A stretch of 49,398 bases of DNA, taken from assembly GCA_019414565.1 (NCBI GenBank), contig DXLU01000036.1, forward strand, positions 1-49,398, given 5' to 3'. Within the stretch, counting starts at the first letter, position 1; each line of letters begins with the position of its first letter. The stretch comes from Collinsella sp. (GTDB lineage: Bacteria; Actinomycetota; Coriobacteriia; Coriobacteriales; Coriobacteriaceae). Position numbers and translations under genes: made by a program. Below, one piece after another: positions 24,779 to 33,682 of the stretch. The notes under the pieces were generated by a model. That model was not told where the DNA came from. It saw only the letters and a list, made by a program, of their open reading frames with translations, and made no database searches.

Positions 24779-25993
24779 TTACTGATACCGGAGACACTCC
24801 ACCGGGTCGAGCTTTGCCGCGCGGCGAGCGGGGTAGAAGCCAAAGATTACGCCGATGCCGACGGATACGGCGAAGGCCAGCAGCACTGTGGCGATTGAAA
24901 AACTCGGTGTGATTTGCCCGCTGGCACCGAGCTCGCCGAGAACCCCTGACCCTGCGGCAAACATCGCAAGAGCCCAGGCCAGCAGATAGCCAATCAGGAC
25001 ACCCAGCAGACCGCCGGTGATGCACAATGCCGAGGACTCGGCCAAAAACTGCGCGGTGATATCGCGGCGACTGGCGCCCAAGGCACGGCGAATACCGATC
25101 TCGCGGATGCGCTCAGTCACGTTGGTAAGCATCATATTCATAATGCCGATTCCGCCGACAAGCAGTGAGATACTGGCGACAGCGCCCATGATGAGCGAGA
25201 AGGCGCCCATAAACGAGTTGAGTGCATCGATGGCGCTTTTCATGGAGGTCGCCGATACGCTGTCGTACTCATCATCCTCCGAGATGCCCTTCATCGCGCG
25301 CACCTTAGACTCGATGGTCTTGCAGAGCTCGTCCATGTCTGTGCCCTCGGCGGCAAGTGCCGTCACGCTGGGGAATGAAGGATTCTCGTCGCCAAACAGG
25401 CCGGAGATGGTTTCGCGTGGCATATATAGCGTGAGCGAGCCCATGGAGTCGCTGCCGCCATCAATCACGCCTACAATCTGCACCTCGCCGTTGGACACCT
25501 TGATGGTTTTCCCCAGTGCGTCCTGTTCGTTGCCGTAAAGCTGATCGGCGCCGCCGCGGCTGATGAGCGCCACGCGCGAGCCTGATTGAGACTCTGCCTG
25601 TGAATAGACACGTCCCGCAACGAGCTTGCTGGCGCCCACGGCATCGAGCATGTCGCTATCGACGCCGTGTGCCATGACGGTATAGCTTTTATCCCCGACC
25701 TTGTACTCGGAATAGGCGCTATCGACGATGCCGATCTGCTCAATCTGCGGCACCAGTTTGCGAAGCTTTTCCACATCCGAATCGGTGAGTTCTTGGGACG
25801 AATAGATCTCTACCATGCGGGCTGCATTGAGGCCCAGGCTGTTGACCAGGCTGTTTTGGATGCCGCCGATGAGCGAAGTCATGGCGATGACCGAGGCGAT
25901 GCCAATGACGATGCCAAGGATGGTGAGCAGGCTGCGTCCCTTGTTGGCCTCGAGCGAGTGAAGGGCTTCTTGGACAAGATCGCGGGTGCTCAT
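24779..25993 (-). CDS. MacB-like ABC transporter permease
   Basis: A 404-residue FtsX/MacB-type permease. One N-terminal membrane helix (about 22-45, SLLTILGIVIGIASVIAMTS) is followed by a large extracytoplasmic MacB core domain (about 50-270) and three C-terminal helices (about 280-395), with the conserved NMMLTNVTERIREIGIRRALGAS between the first two. It ends KLDPVECLRYQ, like MacB. It overlaps the ATPase gene by 4 bases and should form an exporter with the two genes upstream. The cargo (antimicrobial peptide, lipid or toxin) cannot be read from the sequence. Confidence 0.88.
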   Translation of the reverse strand: MSTRDLVQEALHSLEANKGRSLLTILGIVIGIASVIAMTSLIGGIQNSLVNSLGLNAARMVEIYSSQELTDSDVEKLRKLVPQIEQIGIVDSAYSEYKVGDKSYTVMAHGVDSDMLDAVGASKLVAGRVYSQAESQSGSRVALISRGGADQLYGNEQDALGKTIKVSNGEVQIVGVIDGGSDSMGSLTLYMPRETISGLFGDENPSFPSVTALAAEGTDMDELCKTIESKVRAMKGISEDDEYDSVSATSMKSAIDALNSFMGAFSLIMGAVASISLLVGGIGIMNMMLTNVTERIREIGIRRALGASRRDITAQFLAESSALCITGGLLGVLIGYLLAWALAMFAAGSGVLGELGASGQITPSFSIATVLLAFAVSVGIGVIFGFYPARRAAKLDPVECLRYQ

Positions 25994-26763
25994 TCCTTCG
26001 CTCCCTTCGGCTGATTGGTGGATGTCGAAATCGTGGGCAGGGCGTTCACGGCCCCGCGTAACGTATTCGGTGTATGCGCGACATATGCGCCGTCATGGAT
26101 TCGCCCGTCACGGATGGTTACGGCTCGATCGGCCTCGGCGGCGATGCCGGGGTCATGCGTGATGAGTACGATGGTCTTGCCGCGTTTCTGGAGCTTGTGG
26201 AAGGTTTCCATGACGAGCGCCCCGGTTGTCGAGTCCAGATTTCCCGTTGGCTCGTCGGCCAAAATGATGGGCGGGTCGTTGACGAGGGCGCGCGCGATGG
26301 CGACGCGCTGCATCTGTCCGCCCGAGAGTTCCGATATGCGGTGGTCCCAATGGTCGACCGGCAGTGTGACGGCTTGCAGCGCGTGCACGGCGCGCATCTC
26401 GCGCTGGCTACGCGGCACATTGGTGTAGGACAGCGGCAGCATGACGTTTTCGATCACCGTCAGACGCGGCAGCAAGTTAAAACTCTGAAAGACAAAGCCG
26501 ATGCTCAGCGCGCGCACCTCGGTGAGCTCATCATCGTCGAGCTCGGCGACGTTGAGCCCTTGCAGGAAATAATCACCCGCCGTCGGCTTGTCCAAGCAGC
26601 CCAGGATGTTCATGAGCGTCGACTTGCCCGAGCCCGAGGGGCCGGTGATTGCGACGAACTCACCGGGGTTCACCGCCAGGCTCACGTTGTGCAGGATGTG
26701 GGCGCAACCGGCCTCGCTCTCAAAGATGCGGTGCACGTTGCGGATGTCGATGACGGGACGCAT
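25990..26763 (-). CDS. MacB-type ABC transporter ATP-binding protein (LolD family)
   Basis: A 257-residue ATPase with Walker A GPSGSGKST near residue 40, FVFQSFNLLPRLT (Q-loop), the signature LSGGQMQRVAIARAL, Walker B IILADEPTGNLDS and the H-loop LITHD. The ~25-residue tail is Thr/Ser-rich. It belongs to the MacB/LolD group that energises mechanotransmission exporters. Coupled at both ends: one-base overlap with the adaptor gene and four with the permease gene. Confidence 0.92.
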   Translation of the reverse strand: MRPVIDIRNVHRIFESEAGCAHILHNVSLAVNPGEFVAITGPSGSGKSTLMNILGCLDKPTAGDYFLQGLNVAELDDDELTEVRALSIGFVFQSFNLLPRLTVIENVMLPLSYTNVPRSQREMRAVHALQAVTLPVDHWDHRISELSGGQMQRVAIARALVNDPPIILADEPTGNLDSTTGALVMETFHKLQKRGKTIVLITHDPGIAAEADRAVTIRDGRIHDGAYVAHTPNTLRGAVNALPTISTSTNQPKGAKE

Positions 26764-28181
26764 TACTTGCCCTCGTCGGCAGACATATTGTCGCCGCCGT
26801 CTGCCGTCATGCCTGTGCCGGTATCCGTCACGATGGTGTCGCCGTCGCGTAACTTGGTAACCGGGACGTCTGGGTTGATCTCGTTGCCCTGGTCGTCGCG
26901 CTTGACCTGCGTCTTACCGACTACAGCCTCGTTGTCGTTTTGCGTCACGACGGTCACCTTCACGCGGCGCGTCTTCTTGCCTTCCGAATCGGTGGCCAGA
27001 TTGACGTAATAGTGCTCGCCATCTTCGGTCATCAGCGCCATGGTCGGCACCATAACCACGTCGTCGAGCTTCTCGGTCACTACCGAGACCTCGGCAGTCA
27101 TACCCGGCTTAAGGCGACTGTCGGGTGCTTCGATGAGGATGTCGACGTTAAAGGTTACGCTGCCGCCGCCGGAGTTGGAGTCGGAGTTTGCCACCGAGGC
27201 GATGGCCGTGACCGTTCCCTGGCTCACGATATCGGGAAACGCTGGATAGGTCACGTTGGCGCTCTGGCCCACGGCGATCTTGGCGATATCCTTTTCGCCC
27301 ACCTGCACGGTCACCTTCATCTTGGACAGGTCGGCAATCTGCATGCACTGCTTGCCGCCGCTTGTATCGCTTTCGCCCATGATCATGCCGCCTGTTACCG
27401 TGGCGCCCACCTTGGCGTTGAGCTCCACGATGCTACCCGAGCTCGGGGCCGTGACCGTACGGCTGGCGGCCTTGGCGTTCGCCTGGTCGAGGTTTGCCTG
27501 GGCCGATGCGAGGCTGCGCTGCGCGGCCGATACGGCGTTCGTGTCCGCTGATGCGGCGGAGACGCCAGCCGCTGCGGAAGCTCCATCGACGTCCGTCGTT
27601 GGGGTGGCCTGCGCGACAGCGGCGGCTTTCTGCGCGTTGGTGAGGTCTTCCTGGGCGGCTGCAACTGCACGCTGCGCCTCGGCAACGTTGCGATCGAGCT
27701 CGTCGTTTTTAATGGTCATAAGCACGTCGCCCTCGTTGACGGATTGGCCTGCCTGCACGTTGATCGAATCGACCGTACCGTCGACAGAAGGGGAGACCAC
27801 TGAGGACGAAATGGGTTTGAGCTGGCCTTTCGCCTCGACCGTTGTGGTAAACGTGCCCTCGGTCACCATGTCGGTCACAGGCCCGCTAGCGCCCTGCGGC
27901 TGCGCATTGATAACCAGGGTTGCGACAATGGCAATGAGCGCGATGGCACCTACGACGCCGGCGGCAATACCGCGTCGAATCAGCTTTTTGCGTCGACGTT
28001 CGGCACGCTTTGCCTTGAGCTTTGCATAGGCTTCTTCATCGGAAATCTCGGCGGTATCGTTCGTGCGTCCGCTCTGCTTTTCGGCATGTACGTTTGTAAT
28101 CAAAGGAATCGTTTCGGTGGCACCTTCGGGCGTGTACTCGGCATCATCCTGGCCTGGGGTGATGGTGGGGACATTCGGCAT
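26763..28181 (-). CDS. MacA/HlyD-like membrane fusion (adaptor) protein
   Basis: A 472-residue adaptor. The N-terminal ~52 residues are cytoplasmic and charged. One membrane helix (about 54-76) is followed by a lipoyl-like barrel (about 100-140), a helical hairpin rich in Ala/Gln (about 145-235), a second barrel half, and C-terminal beta domains. The end is acidic (ADGGDNMSADEGK). In single-membrane bacteria such proteins (YknX-like) assist a MacB-type exporter. AAAGGAGA lies before the ATG. It is first of the three-gene operon. Confidence 0.88.
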   Translation of the reverse strand: MPNVPTITPGQDDAEYTPEGATETIPLITNVHAEKQSGRTNDTAEISDEEAYAKLKAKRAERRRKKLIRRGIAAGVVGAIALIAIVATLVINAQPQGASGPVTDMVTEGTFTTTVEAKGQLKPISSSVVSPSVDGTVDSINVQAGQSVNEGDVLMTIKNDELDRNVAEAQRAVAAAQEDLTNAQKAAAVAQATPTTDVDGASAAAGVSAASADTNAVSAAQRSLASAQANLDQANAKAASRTVTAPSSGSIVELNAKVGATVTGGMIMGESDTSGGKQCMQIADLSKMKVTVQVGEKDIAKIAVGQSANVTYPAFPDIVSQGTVTAIASVANSDSNSGGGSVTFNVDILIEAPDSRLKPGMTAEVSVVTEKLDDVVMVPTMALMTEDGEHYYVNLATDSEGKKTRRVKVTVVTQNDNEAVVGKTQVKRDDQGNEINPDVPVTKLRDGDTIVTDTGTGMTADGGDNMSADEGK

Positions 28182-28214
28182 AGCGTCTCCTTTATAGAAA
28201 GTTCCTCAATAAGT

Positions 28215-28246
28215 ATATGCGCCCGTCGCGTAAGGCGGGCGCATAT
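28215..28246 (-). terminator. Possible terminator or hairpin after the L,D-transpeptidase gene
   Basis: A perfect inverted repeat with 11-base arms (ATATGCGCCCG and CGGGCGCATAT) around a 10-base loop lies 68 bases beyond the transpeptidase stop and 34 bases before the adaptor start. There is no T-run on the minus strand, so termination is not certain. Confidence 0.45.
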
Positions 28247-28313
28247 GGCGGATTCTTTCGGAACTGTTAGATTGGTCGCAGCGGTTCCACGTTGTGGGAA
28301 TGCGCGCTTTGCA

Positions 28314-30029
28314 CTACGAGTGGACAACCACGCACAGGCCGACTTTGATGCAGTCGTGAAGTGCCTTGGCGTCGGCCAGGCGCAGGTTGATGCAACCGTG
28401 GCTGCCACACCACTTGTACGACTCGGCGTTATCGAAGCTCTTGTCGTTTTGCCAGGTGGCATCGTGGAAGCCGATCATGTTGCCCTCAAACGGCATCCAG
28501 TAGCTAACCGGGCTCTCGTATTTGGGCTTGCCGGTCTCGGGGTCCTTGGCACCGATGAGTTTGCTGGCGCCATCGTTGCTGTTGATCTGCCATACGCCCT
28601 CGGGGGTGGCGTCTTCGCCCGGTTTGCCGGAAATAAAGTTGGCCTCCCACACAATATTGCCGCTCTCGTCGTAGTAGCGCGCGTGCTGCTCGGACAGATC
28701 GACATCGACGTATGCCTTCCAGTCAGGCTCTCCCTTTGCGGTAAAGGTGTCGGCCTTCTGGGAGTACTTGATATCGATTTCGCCGGTCTGCTTGTTGTTA
28801 ATGGCGTCTTCGACCTGCTTGGCGAGCGAGGTACTGTCGATGGACCAACCAAAGTCGCCGCCTTCGACGGCGCACTGCTTGCCATCGGCGCGCGTCCACC
28901 AGCGAGTGGAGCCCACGGTATTAAAGCCGTTGGCGAGCTCGGCTGCCCAGCTGCTGATCTGCGACGTATCGAGCGTGGGGTTGGCCGGATCGGCAAAGCT
29001 GATCCACTGCAACACGGAGCTGCCATCAACCTTGCCGGCATCCTCGCCGTTGAGCTTGAGGGTCACGTTGACGCCCAAGAAGTTGTTGGCGGCATCGCAT
29101 GCGGCCTGAATCTGATCATCGGTCAGCGTTCCATTGAGCGGCTCATAGGCATCGTTGCCGAGCTTGGAAAGATCTACGGTCTCGGCCAGCGAGGCAAGCT
29201 CGAGCTCGGCATACTTAATGACATGCTCGCGGTTGAGTTTTTCGTTGGAGCGCGCCTTCTCGACGGTAAACTTGCCGGCCTGCTCGTCATAGGAGCTATT
29301 GGCCTCGAACGCGCCCGAACGCCCCTCGTTAAACTCGTCGATGGCGGCGCCCAGATCCTCCTCAAACTTCTTTTGGTCAAAAGTGTCGGAGAGCATAGAC
29401 AGGTCGACGTCTTGATCAAGATCGACTTCGTTGGAGGTAGTGGCTGTTTTGGTCTTTCCGCTTAAGGATTCTACAAGGCGGACCGGCCATACAAAGGCTT
29501 CGTTGTGGCTGATGATCTCTTTTGCGGCAGCTTCGCCGTCGACGATGGGCTCATCGGACTCGGGCTGATACGTCCAGCTAAAATCATCGCCTGTCACGGT
29601 GAGCTTATAGTGCTTCCATGCCGAGTTGACCTTGGTGGCGGCAGACGAAGCGTTGGAGAACGAGACGTCGACGCCGGCGATGGTGGTATTGGGGTAGGCT
29701 AGCTGGGAAAACGCTACGACGCCTACGATATAGACAATGACGATAAGACCCAGGACGACAAAGAGCGTCGTCTTTTTGCCCGACTTATTGTTCTCGGCGG
29801 GTTTGCGCGCGGGGCCGCGATCGCCCCGAGCGTGCGTGGGGGACTGCTTGGGCGCATTTCCGTTTGCCTGTCGCTGCTGACGTTGCTGATTCGGGCGTTG
29901 GGAAGCGTTTGCCGCACCGCGCTGCTGACCGTGACTCGGCGCGATAGGACGCGGCGACTGAACGCCACCGGTGTGCCTGCTCGGCTGCTGCGGATCGGGA
30001 ATCAGTTGAGTTCGATCGTTTTGCGACAT
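28314..30029 (-). CDS. L,D-transpeptidase (YkuD domain) with peptidoglycan-binding-like domain
   Basis: A 571-residue single-pass cell-wall enzyme. The first ~85 residues are a Gln/Asn/Arg-rich, probably disordered cytoplasmic tail. One membrane helix (about 90-112) is followed by two related extracellular segments of the PG-binding-4 type (VDVSFSNASSA... and the NGTLTDDQIQAACDAAN region). A C-terminal YkuD domain (about 445-571) carries FHDATWQ and the catalytic SHGCINLRLADAKALH. It should make 3-3 cross-links or attach proteins to peptidoglycan. The ATG at 30029 is preferred because AAGGA lies 10 bases upstream; the ATG at 30038 is too close to that site. Confidence 0.88.
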   Translation of the reverse strand: MSQNDRTQLIPDPQQPSRHTGGVQSPRPIAPSHGQQRGAANASQRPNQQRQQRQANGNAPKQSPTHARGDRGPARKPAENNKSGKKTTLFVVLGLIVIVYIVGVVAFSQLAYPNTTIAGVDVSFSNASSAATKVNSAWKHYKLTVTGDDFSWTYQPESDEPIVDGEAAAKEIISHNEAFVWPVRLVESLSGKTKTATTSNEVDLDQDVDLSMLSDTFDQKKFEEDLGAAIDEFNEGRSGAFEANSSYDEQAGKFTVEKARSNEKLNREHVIKYAELELASLAETVDLSKLGNDAYEPLNGTLTDDQIQAACDAANNFLGVNVTLKLNGEDAGKVDGSSVLQWISFADPANPTLDTSQISSWAAELANGFNTVGSTRWWTRADGKQCAVEGGDFGWSIDSTSLAKQVEDAINNKQTGEIDIKYSQKADTFTAKGEPDWKAYVDVDLSEQHARYYDESGNIVWEANFISGKPGEDATPEGVWQINSNDGASKLIGAKDPETGKPKYESPVSYWMPFEGNMIGFHDATWQNDKSFDNAESYKWCGSHGCINLRLADAKALHDCIKVGLCVVVHS

Positions 30030-30140
30030 CGTATGCATATCCTTCGAATTTCGCCTTGCGGCTCATCGTGTTTTTACTGGGCTTGCATTATAGCGATTAC
30101 CTAGTTGTTTGTGGTACGGAAACGGTGGCATTCAAAAGAG

Positions 30141-30158
30141 GTGGGACATTTGTCCCAC
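30141..30158 (-). terminator. Probable terminator of the serine dehydratase gene
   Basis: Perfect hairpin GTGGGACA/TGTCCCAC 21 bases after the gene's stop. On the minus strand it is followed by CTCTTTTG, a short imperfect T-run. Confidence 0.45.
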
Positions 30159-30178
30159 TATCGAGTCGTTCTTGGTCA

Positions 30179-31786
30179 CTACCCGCACACACCGCATTTT
30201 GCACAGGCTGAAAGTGCGGCCGGAGCCTGCGCGATGCCGCCCTTTGCTGTCTCGCGCAGCGTGGCCGGCAGGGCGTGGCCCACCGAGAGCATGACATGTG
30301 CCATCTGGTCAAACGGCACCAGGCTCTTAATGCCGGCGAGGGCGAGTTGTGCGGAGCTAAAGGCGGCTGCCACGCCGATGGCGTTGCGGTTTTGGCAGGG
30401 CACCTCCACGAGGCCACCGACGGGGTCACAAACGAGGCCCAGCAGATTACTCAGCGCGATGGAACTGGCGTCGAGCGCCTGCTCGGGTGTGCCGCCGAGC
30501 ATCTGCACCAGCGCGGCGGCGGCCATGGCGGCCGCACTTCCGACCTCGGCCTGACAGCCGCCCTCGGCGCCGGCAACGCAGGCGCTCGTGGTGAGGTTGA
30601 GGCCGATGGCGGCGGCGCAGTAGAGCGCGTCCATGACCTGTTCGTCGTCGAGCTGCAGGTGGTCGGCGAGCGCCAGCACGCAGCCGGGTACGACGCCTGC
30701 GGAGCCTGCCGTGGGGGCAGCGACGATCACACCCATCGTGGCTGAGCGCTCGAGCACGGCCATGGCGTGGGCCACGGCGTCGGTCTGGACGGCGCCCATC
30801 AGGCTTGTGCTCAGATCGTTTCGGCCGGTGGCATCGACGAGCTTTGCCTCGCCGCCGATGAGGCCGCCGAGCGAGCGTTGCGGATTGGAAATGGGGGCCG
30901 TGGTCTCCTCGCGCATGACGTCGAGCACGCGGCGCATAGCGGCGACGGCGTGTTCCTCGCCGGTGAGGCGCGCCTCGCGCACGGCCATGACGGCGCCGAT
31001 GCTGAGTCCCAGCTCCTCGCAGGCGTCGAGTAGCTGCTCGCCGTCATCGAAGATCTCCTTGGCCGAGACGCCGGGGGAGAGCGATGATGCCGAGCCGGGG
31101 AGTTCAATAAAGGTGGCGTAGTCGACGTTGTCGAGTTTACGCAGCAGGGGGACGACGGTATCGTCGGGGGCGCCGTCGGTCTCAAAGACGGAGTAGGCCT
31201 GGCCGCCCACCTCGGTGCGGTAGGTACGGCAAAACGCGATGTTTACATGAGCGTAGGCGAGCAGGTTGGTAAGCGCTGCGAGCACGCCGGGGACGTCCTG
31301 ATGCGCCACGAAGAGCGTGGAATACATGCCCGAGATGTCGACGCCGACGCCGTTGATGCGGCTGATGCGCATCTTGCCGCCGCCCAGGCTCTCGCCGCGG
31401 ACCTGCGCCGTTGCGCCCGTGTCGTCGACCATGTCGATATCGACGGTGTTGGGGTGGATGGAGGCGTCGTCGCCCTTAATGTCAAAGTGATATTCGAGGC
31501 CTTGCTCGCGTGCGAGGTCGAAGGCCTGCTTGATGTTCTCGTCGTCGGTGTCGAGGCCCAGGATGCCCGCGACAAGCGCGCGGTCGGTGCCGTGGCCGCG
31601 GTAGGTGTGCGCGAAGGAGTTCCACAGGCCAAAGGTGACTTTGGTGATGCGGCCTTCCAGCAGGCTGGCGGCAACTTGTGCGCACCGCAGGGCGCCAGCG
31701 GTGTGCGATGAACTGGGGCCGACCATGACGGGCCCCAAGATCTCGAATGCCGAGGTCGTAGCTAGTGTTTGCGGCTTGCCTGCCAT
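30179..31786 (-). CDS. sdaA: L-serine ammonia-lyase (Fe-S type), single-chain beta-ACT-alpha
   Basis: A 535-residue enzyme that deaminates L-serine to pyruvate and ammonia. The N-terminal beta domain (about 1-150) has ILGPVMVGPSSSHTAGA. A small ACT-like domain (about 160-235) follows, then the alpha domain (about 245-535). The three Fe-S cysteines fit the family spacing: GGC in GAEGGCQAEVG, then +42 (LVCDP) and +11 (VEVPC). A cysteine pair CAKCGVCG closes the protein; a C-terminal Cys tail that reaches the active site is known in type 2 enzymes. AGGAGCG before the ATG supports the start. A long palindrome occupies its leader. Confidence 0.93.
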   Translation of the reverse strand: MAGKPQTLATTSAFEILGPVMVGPSSSHTAGALRCAQVAASLLEGRITKVTFGLWNSFAHTYRGHGTDRALVAGILGLDTDDENIKQAFDLAREQGLEYHFDIKGDDASIHPNTVDIDMVDDTGATAQVRGESLGGGKMRISRINGVGVDISGMYSTLFVAHQDVPGVLAALTNLLAYAHVNIAFCRTYRTEVGGQAYSVFETDGAPDDTVVPLLRKLDNVDYATFIELPGSASSLSPGVSAKEIFDDGEQLLDACEELGLSIGAVMAVREARLTGEEHAVAAMRRVLDVMREETTAPISNPQRSLGGLIGGEAKLVDATGRNDLSTSLMGAVQTDAVAHAMAVLERSATMGVIVAAPTAGSAGVVPGCVLALADHLQLDDEQVMDALYCAAAIGLNLTTSACVAGAEGGCQAEVGSAAAMAAAALVQMLGGTPEQALDASSIALSNLLGLVCDPVGGLVEVPCQNRNAIGVAAAFSSAQLALAGIKSLVPFDQMAHVMLSVGHALPATLRETAKGGIAQAPAALSACAKCGVCG

Positions 31787-31809
31787 ATGCGCTCCTGTTC
31801 TATCCCGTC

Positions 31810-31930
31810 GTTCCGAGGGCTTTGGTAATTGGTCGCCTGCTCTACAGTCCTGGCTCGCACGGAGGCCACATTAAGTGGCCTCCGGCTCGTGCGGAACTCG
31901 CGTTCGACCAAATACCAAAGCCCTCGGAAC
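31810..31930. repeat. 121-bp nested palindrome in the leader of the serine dehydratase gene
   Basis: 26-base arms at 31810-31835 and 31905-31930 match at 25 of 26 positions. An inner perfect hairpin (GGAGGCCAC/GTGGCCTCC) lies at 31861-31883, flanked by GCAC/GTGC. The element ends 24 bases before the sdaA start codon, so it would be transcribed in that gene's leader. It could be a regulatory RNA fold or a non-autonomous mobile repeat. Confidence 0.8.
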
Positions 31931-32024
31931 TTAGGATACATGGTAGGGGCACGCTTGCTGCAAAATTCATCAGCTGGGAACCTATTCTGCGTCCCATGTC
32001 GACTCATCTTCACCACCGGTTAAT

Positions 32025-32060
32025 AAAAAAGAGGTACCGGTTGTTCCGGTACCTCTTTTT
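32025..32060 (-). terminator. Rho-independent terminator of metK
   Basis: Hairpin with 15-16-base arms (GAGGTACCGG and CCGGTACCTC core, loop TTGTT) flanked by an A-run on one side and a T-run on the other, so it can work in both directions. It lies 37 bases after the metK stop. Confidence 0.87.
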
Positions 32061-32097
32061 GGCGTGTTTCTATTTGGCTGTGGCTTTTCTCGTAAGC

Positions 32098-33378
32098 CTA
32101 CAGGCCACAGGCTGCTTTGAGTTCTTCGACTCGGTCGGTATTCTCCCAGGTGAAGTCGGCGTCTTCTCGGCCGAAGTGACCGTAGGCTGCCGTCTTTTCG
32201 TAGATGGGGCGACGCAGGTCTAGGTCGCGGATGATGGCGCCCGGGCGCAGGTCGAAGGTTTTCTCAACGGCCTCGACGATCTTGTCCTCGGCAACATGCG
32301 CGGTACCGAAGGTGTCGACCATGATAGACAGCGGCTTGGACACGCCGATGGCGTAGGCCAGCTCGACCTCGCAGCGGTCGGCCAGGCCGGCGGCCACCAC
32401 GTTCTTGGCGACCCAGCGCGCGGCGTACGCGGCAGAACGGTCGACCTTGGTGCAGTCCTTGCCGCTGAAGGCGCCGCCGCCGTGACGGCCGTAACCGCCG
32501 TAGGTGTCGACGATGATCTTACGGCCGGTGAGGCCTGTATCGCCCATGGGGCCGCCCACGACAAAGCGACCGGTGGGGTTCACATAGATGTCGGCGTTGC
32601 CCCACGGCATGTTCTCGGCAGCCATGACGGGGGCGATGACGTGCTCGATGAGGTCGTTCTTGATTTTGCCCATGTCCTCGATCTCGGCGGCGTGCTGCGT
32701 GGAGATGACGATGGTCGTGACCTCGACGGGCTTGCCGTCCTCGTAGCGCACCGTGACCTGGGTCTTGCCGTCGGGGCGTAGGTAGGGCAGGGTGCCGTCG
32801 TGGCGCACGGTGGCAAGGCGCTCGGCCAGGCGGCTCGCCAGGTAGTGCGGCATGGGCATGAGGGTCTTGGTCTCGTTGGAGGCATAGCCAAACATCATGC
32901 CCTGGTCGCCGGCGCCGATCAGGTCGATCGGGTCGGTGGTGGCGCCGGTCTGGGTCTCGAAGGACTCGTCGACGCCCTGGGCGATATCGGGCGACTGCTC
33001 GTGGATGAGGCTCATAACGCCGCAGGTGTCGCAGTCAAAACCGAACTTGGCGCGGTTGTAGCCAATGCGGCGGATAACGCCGCGGGCGATTTCCTGTACG
33101 TCGACGTAGGCCTGAGTGCGAATCTCGCCGGCTACGATGACGGTGCCGGTGGTCACGAGGGTCTCGCAGGCGCAGCGGACGTTTTCCACGTTGGCGGGCA
33201 CGCCGTTGGGCGCAATATAGCCCTGCTCCTGTAGCTCTATTTCCTTGGCGAGGATTGCGTCGAGGACGGCATCGCTGATCTGGTCGGCGATCTTATCGGG
33301 ATGGCCTTCGGTCACCGACTCCGACGTAAATACAAAGGACCCGTGTTGGGGCGGGATGGAACGAAGTTCTTCTGACAT
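32098..33378 (-). CDS. metK: S-adenosylmethionine synthetase
   Basis: A 426-residue enzyme making SAM from methionine and ATP; SAM is also the methyl donor for the Cbi methyltransferases in this window. Motifs are TSESVTEGHPDKIADQISD (ATP site), DLIGAGDQGMMFGYA, and the phosphate-binding GGGAFSGKDCTKVDRSAAY. A ~20-residue insertion around 25-60 (EIELQEQGYIAPNGVPA) makes it a little longer than E. coli MetK (384). AAAGGAC precedes the ATG. No SAM riboswitch is visible upstream. ATCATA at 33446-33451 is a possible -10 (TATGAT on the minus strand). Confidence 0.96.
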   Translation of the reverse strand: MSEELRSIPPQHGSFVFTSESVTEGHPDKIADQISDAVLDAILAKEIELQEQGYIAPNGVPANVENVRCACETLVTTGTVIVAGEIRTQAYVDVQEIARGVIRRIGYNRAKFGFDCDTCGVMSLIHEQSPDIAQGVDESFETQTGATTDPIDLIGAGDQGMMFGYASNETKTLMPMPHYLASRLAERLATVRHDGTLPYLRPDGKTQVTVRYEDGKPVEVTTIVISTQHAAEIEDMGKIKNDLIEHVIAPVMAAENMPWGNADIYVNPTGRFVVGGPMGDTGLTGRKIIVDTYGGYGRHGGGAFSGKDCTKVDRSAAYAARWVAKNVVAAGLADRCEVELAYAIGVSKPLSIMVDTFGTAHVAEDKIVEAVEKTFDLRPGAIIRDLDLRRPIYEKTAAYGHFGREDADFTWENTDRVEELKAACGL

Positions 33379-33484
33379 GATTGTCCTTTCAAAAACGTGT
33401 CCCGGCGACCGTTACCATTCCGCCGAGCTCTGTATGCAAGGGCACATCATAGCGCGTAAATCAAACATTCACACCCTTTCCGCA

Positions 33485-33600
33485 CCTACTCATTGGGGAC
33501 AGACTTAAATGACCAGCCTTACCGAAGAGTGTCCTCAACGACCAGTCGTTTAAGAACGTTCCCAACGACTGGTCATTTAAGTCTGTCCCCAATGAGTAGG
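33485..33600. repeat. 116-bp palindrome with perfect 32-base arms between metK and gltX
   Basis: The arms at 33485-33516 and 33569-33600 are exact reverse complements and include GGGGACAGACTTAAATGACC. The 52-base centre holds smaller related inverted repeats (AACGAC/GTCGTT). Repeats with a GGGGACAGA core are often associated with REP-type elements mobilised by IS200-like (RAYT) transposases. Placement between two divergent genes means it lies upstream of both promoters. The rest of the 304-base gap holds the metK leader and a TATACT box at about 33638 in front of gltX. Confidence 0.88.
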
Positions 33601-33682
33601 TCGGTGCCCTTTGTGCGGAGGTGGGCAGTATTGCTTTATACTGGTGCAGTTAGACATCCATCCTGCAATCGAGGAGATTTCC

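Noticed and set aside
33379..33484. Possible SAM riboswitch before metK
   Set aside because: The short leader lacks the SAM-I core and any terminator-antiterminator pair; only a plausible -10 is seen.
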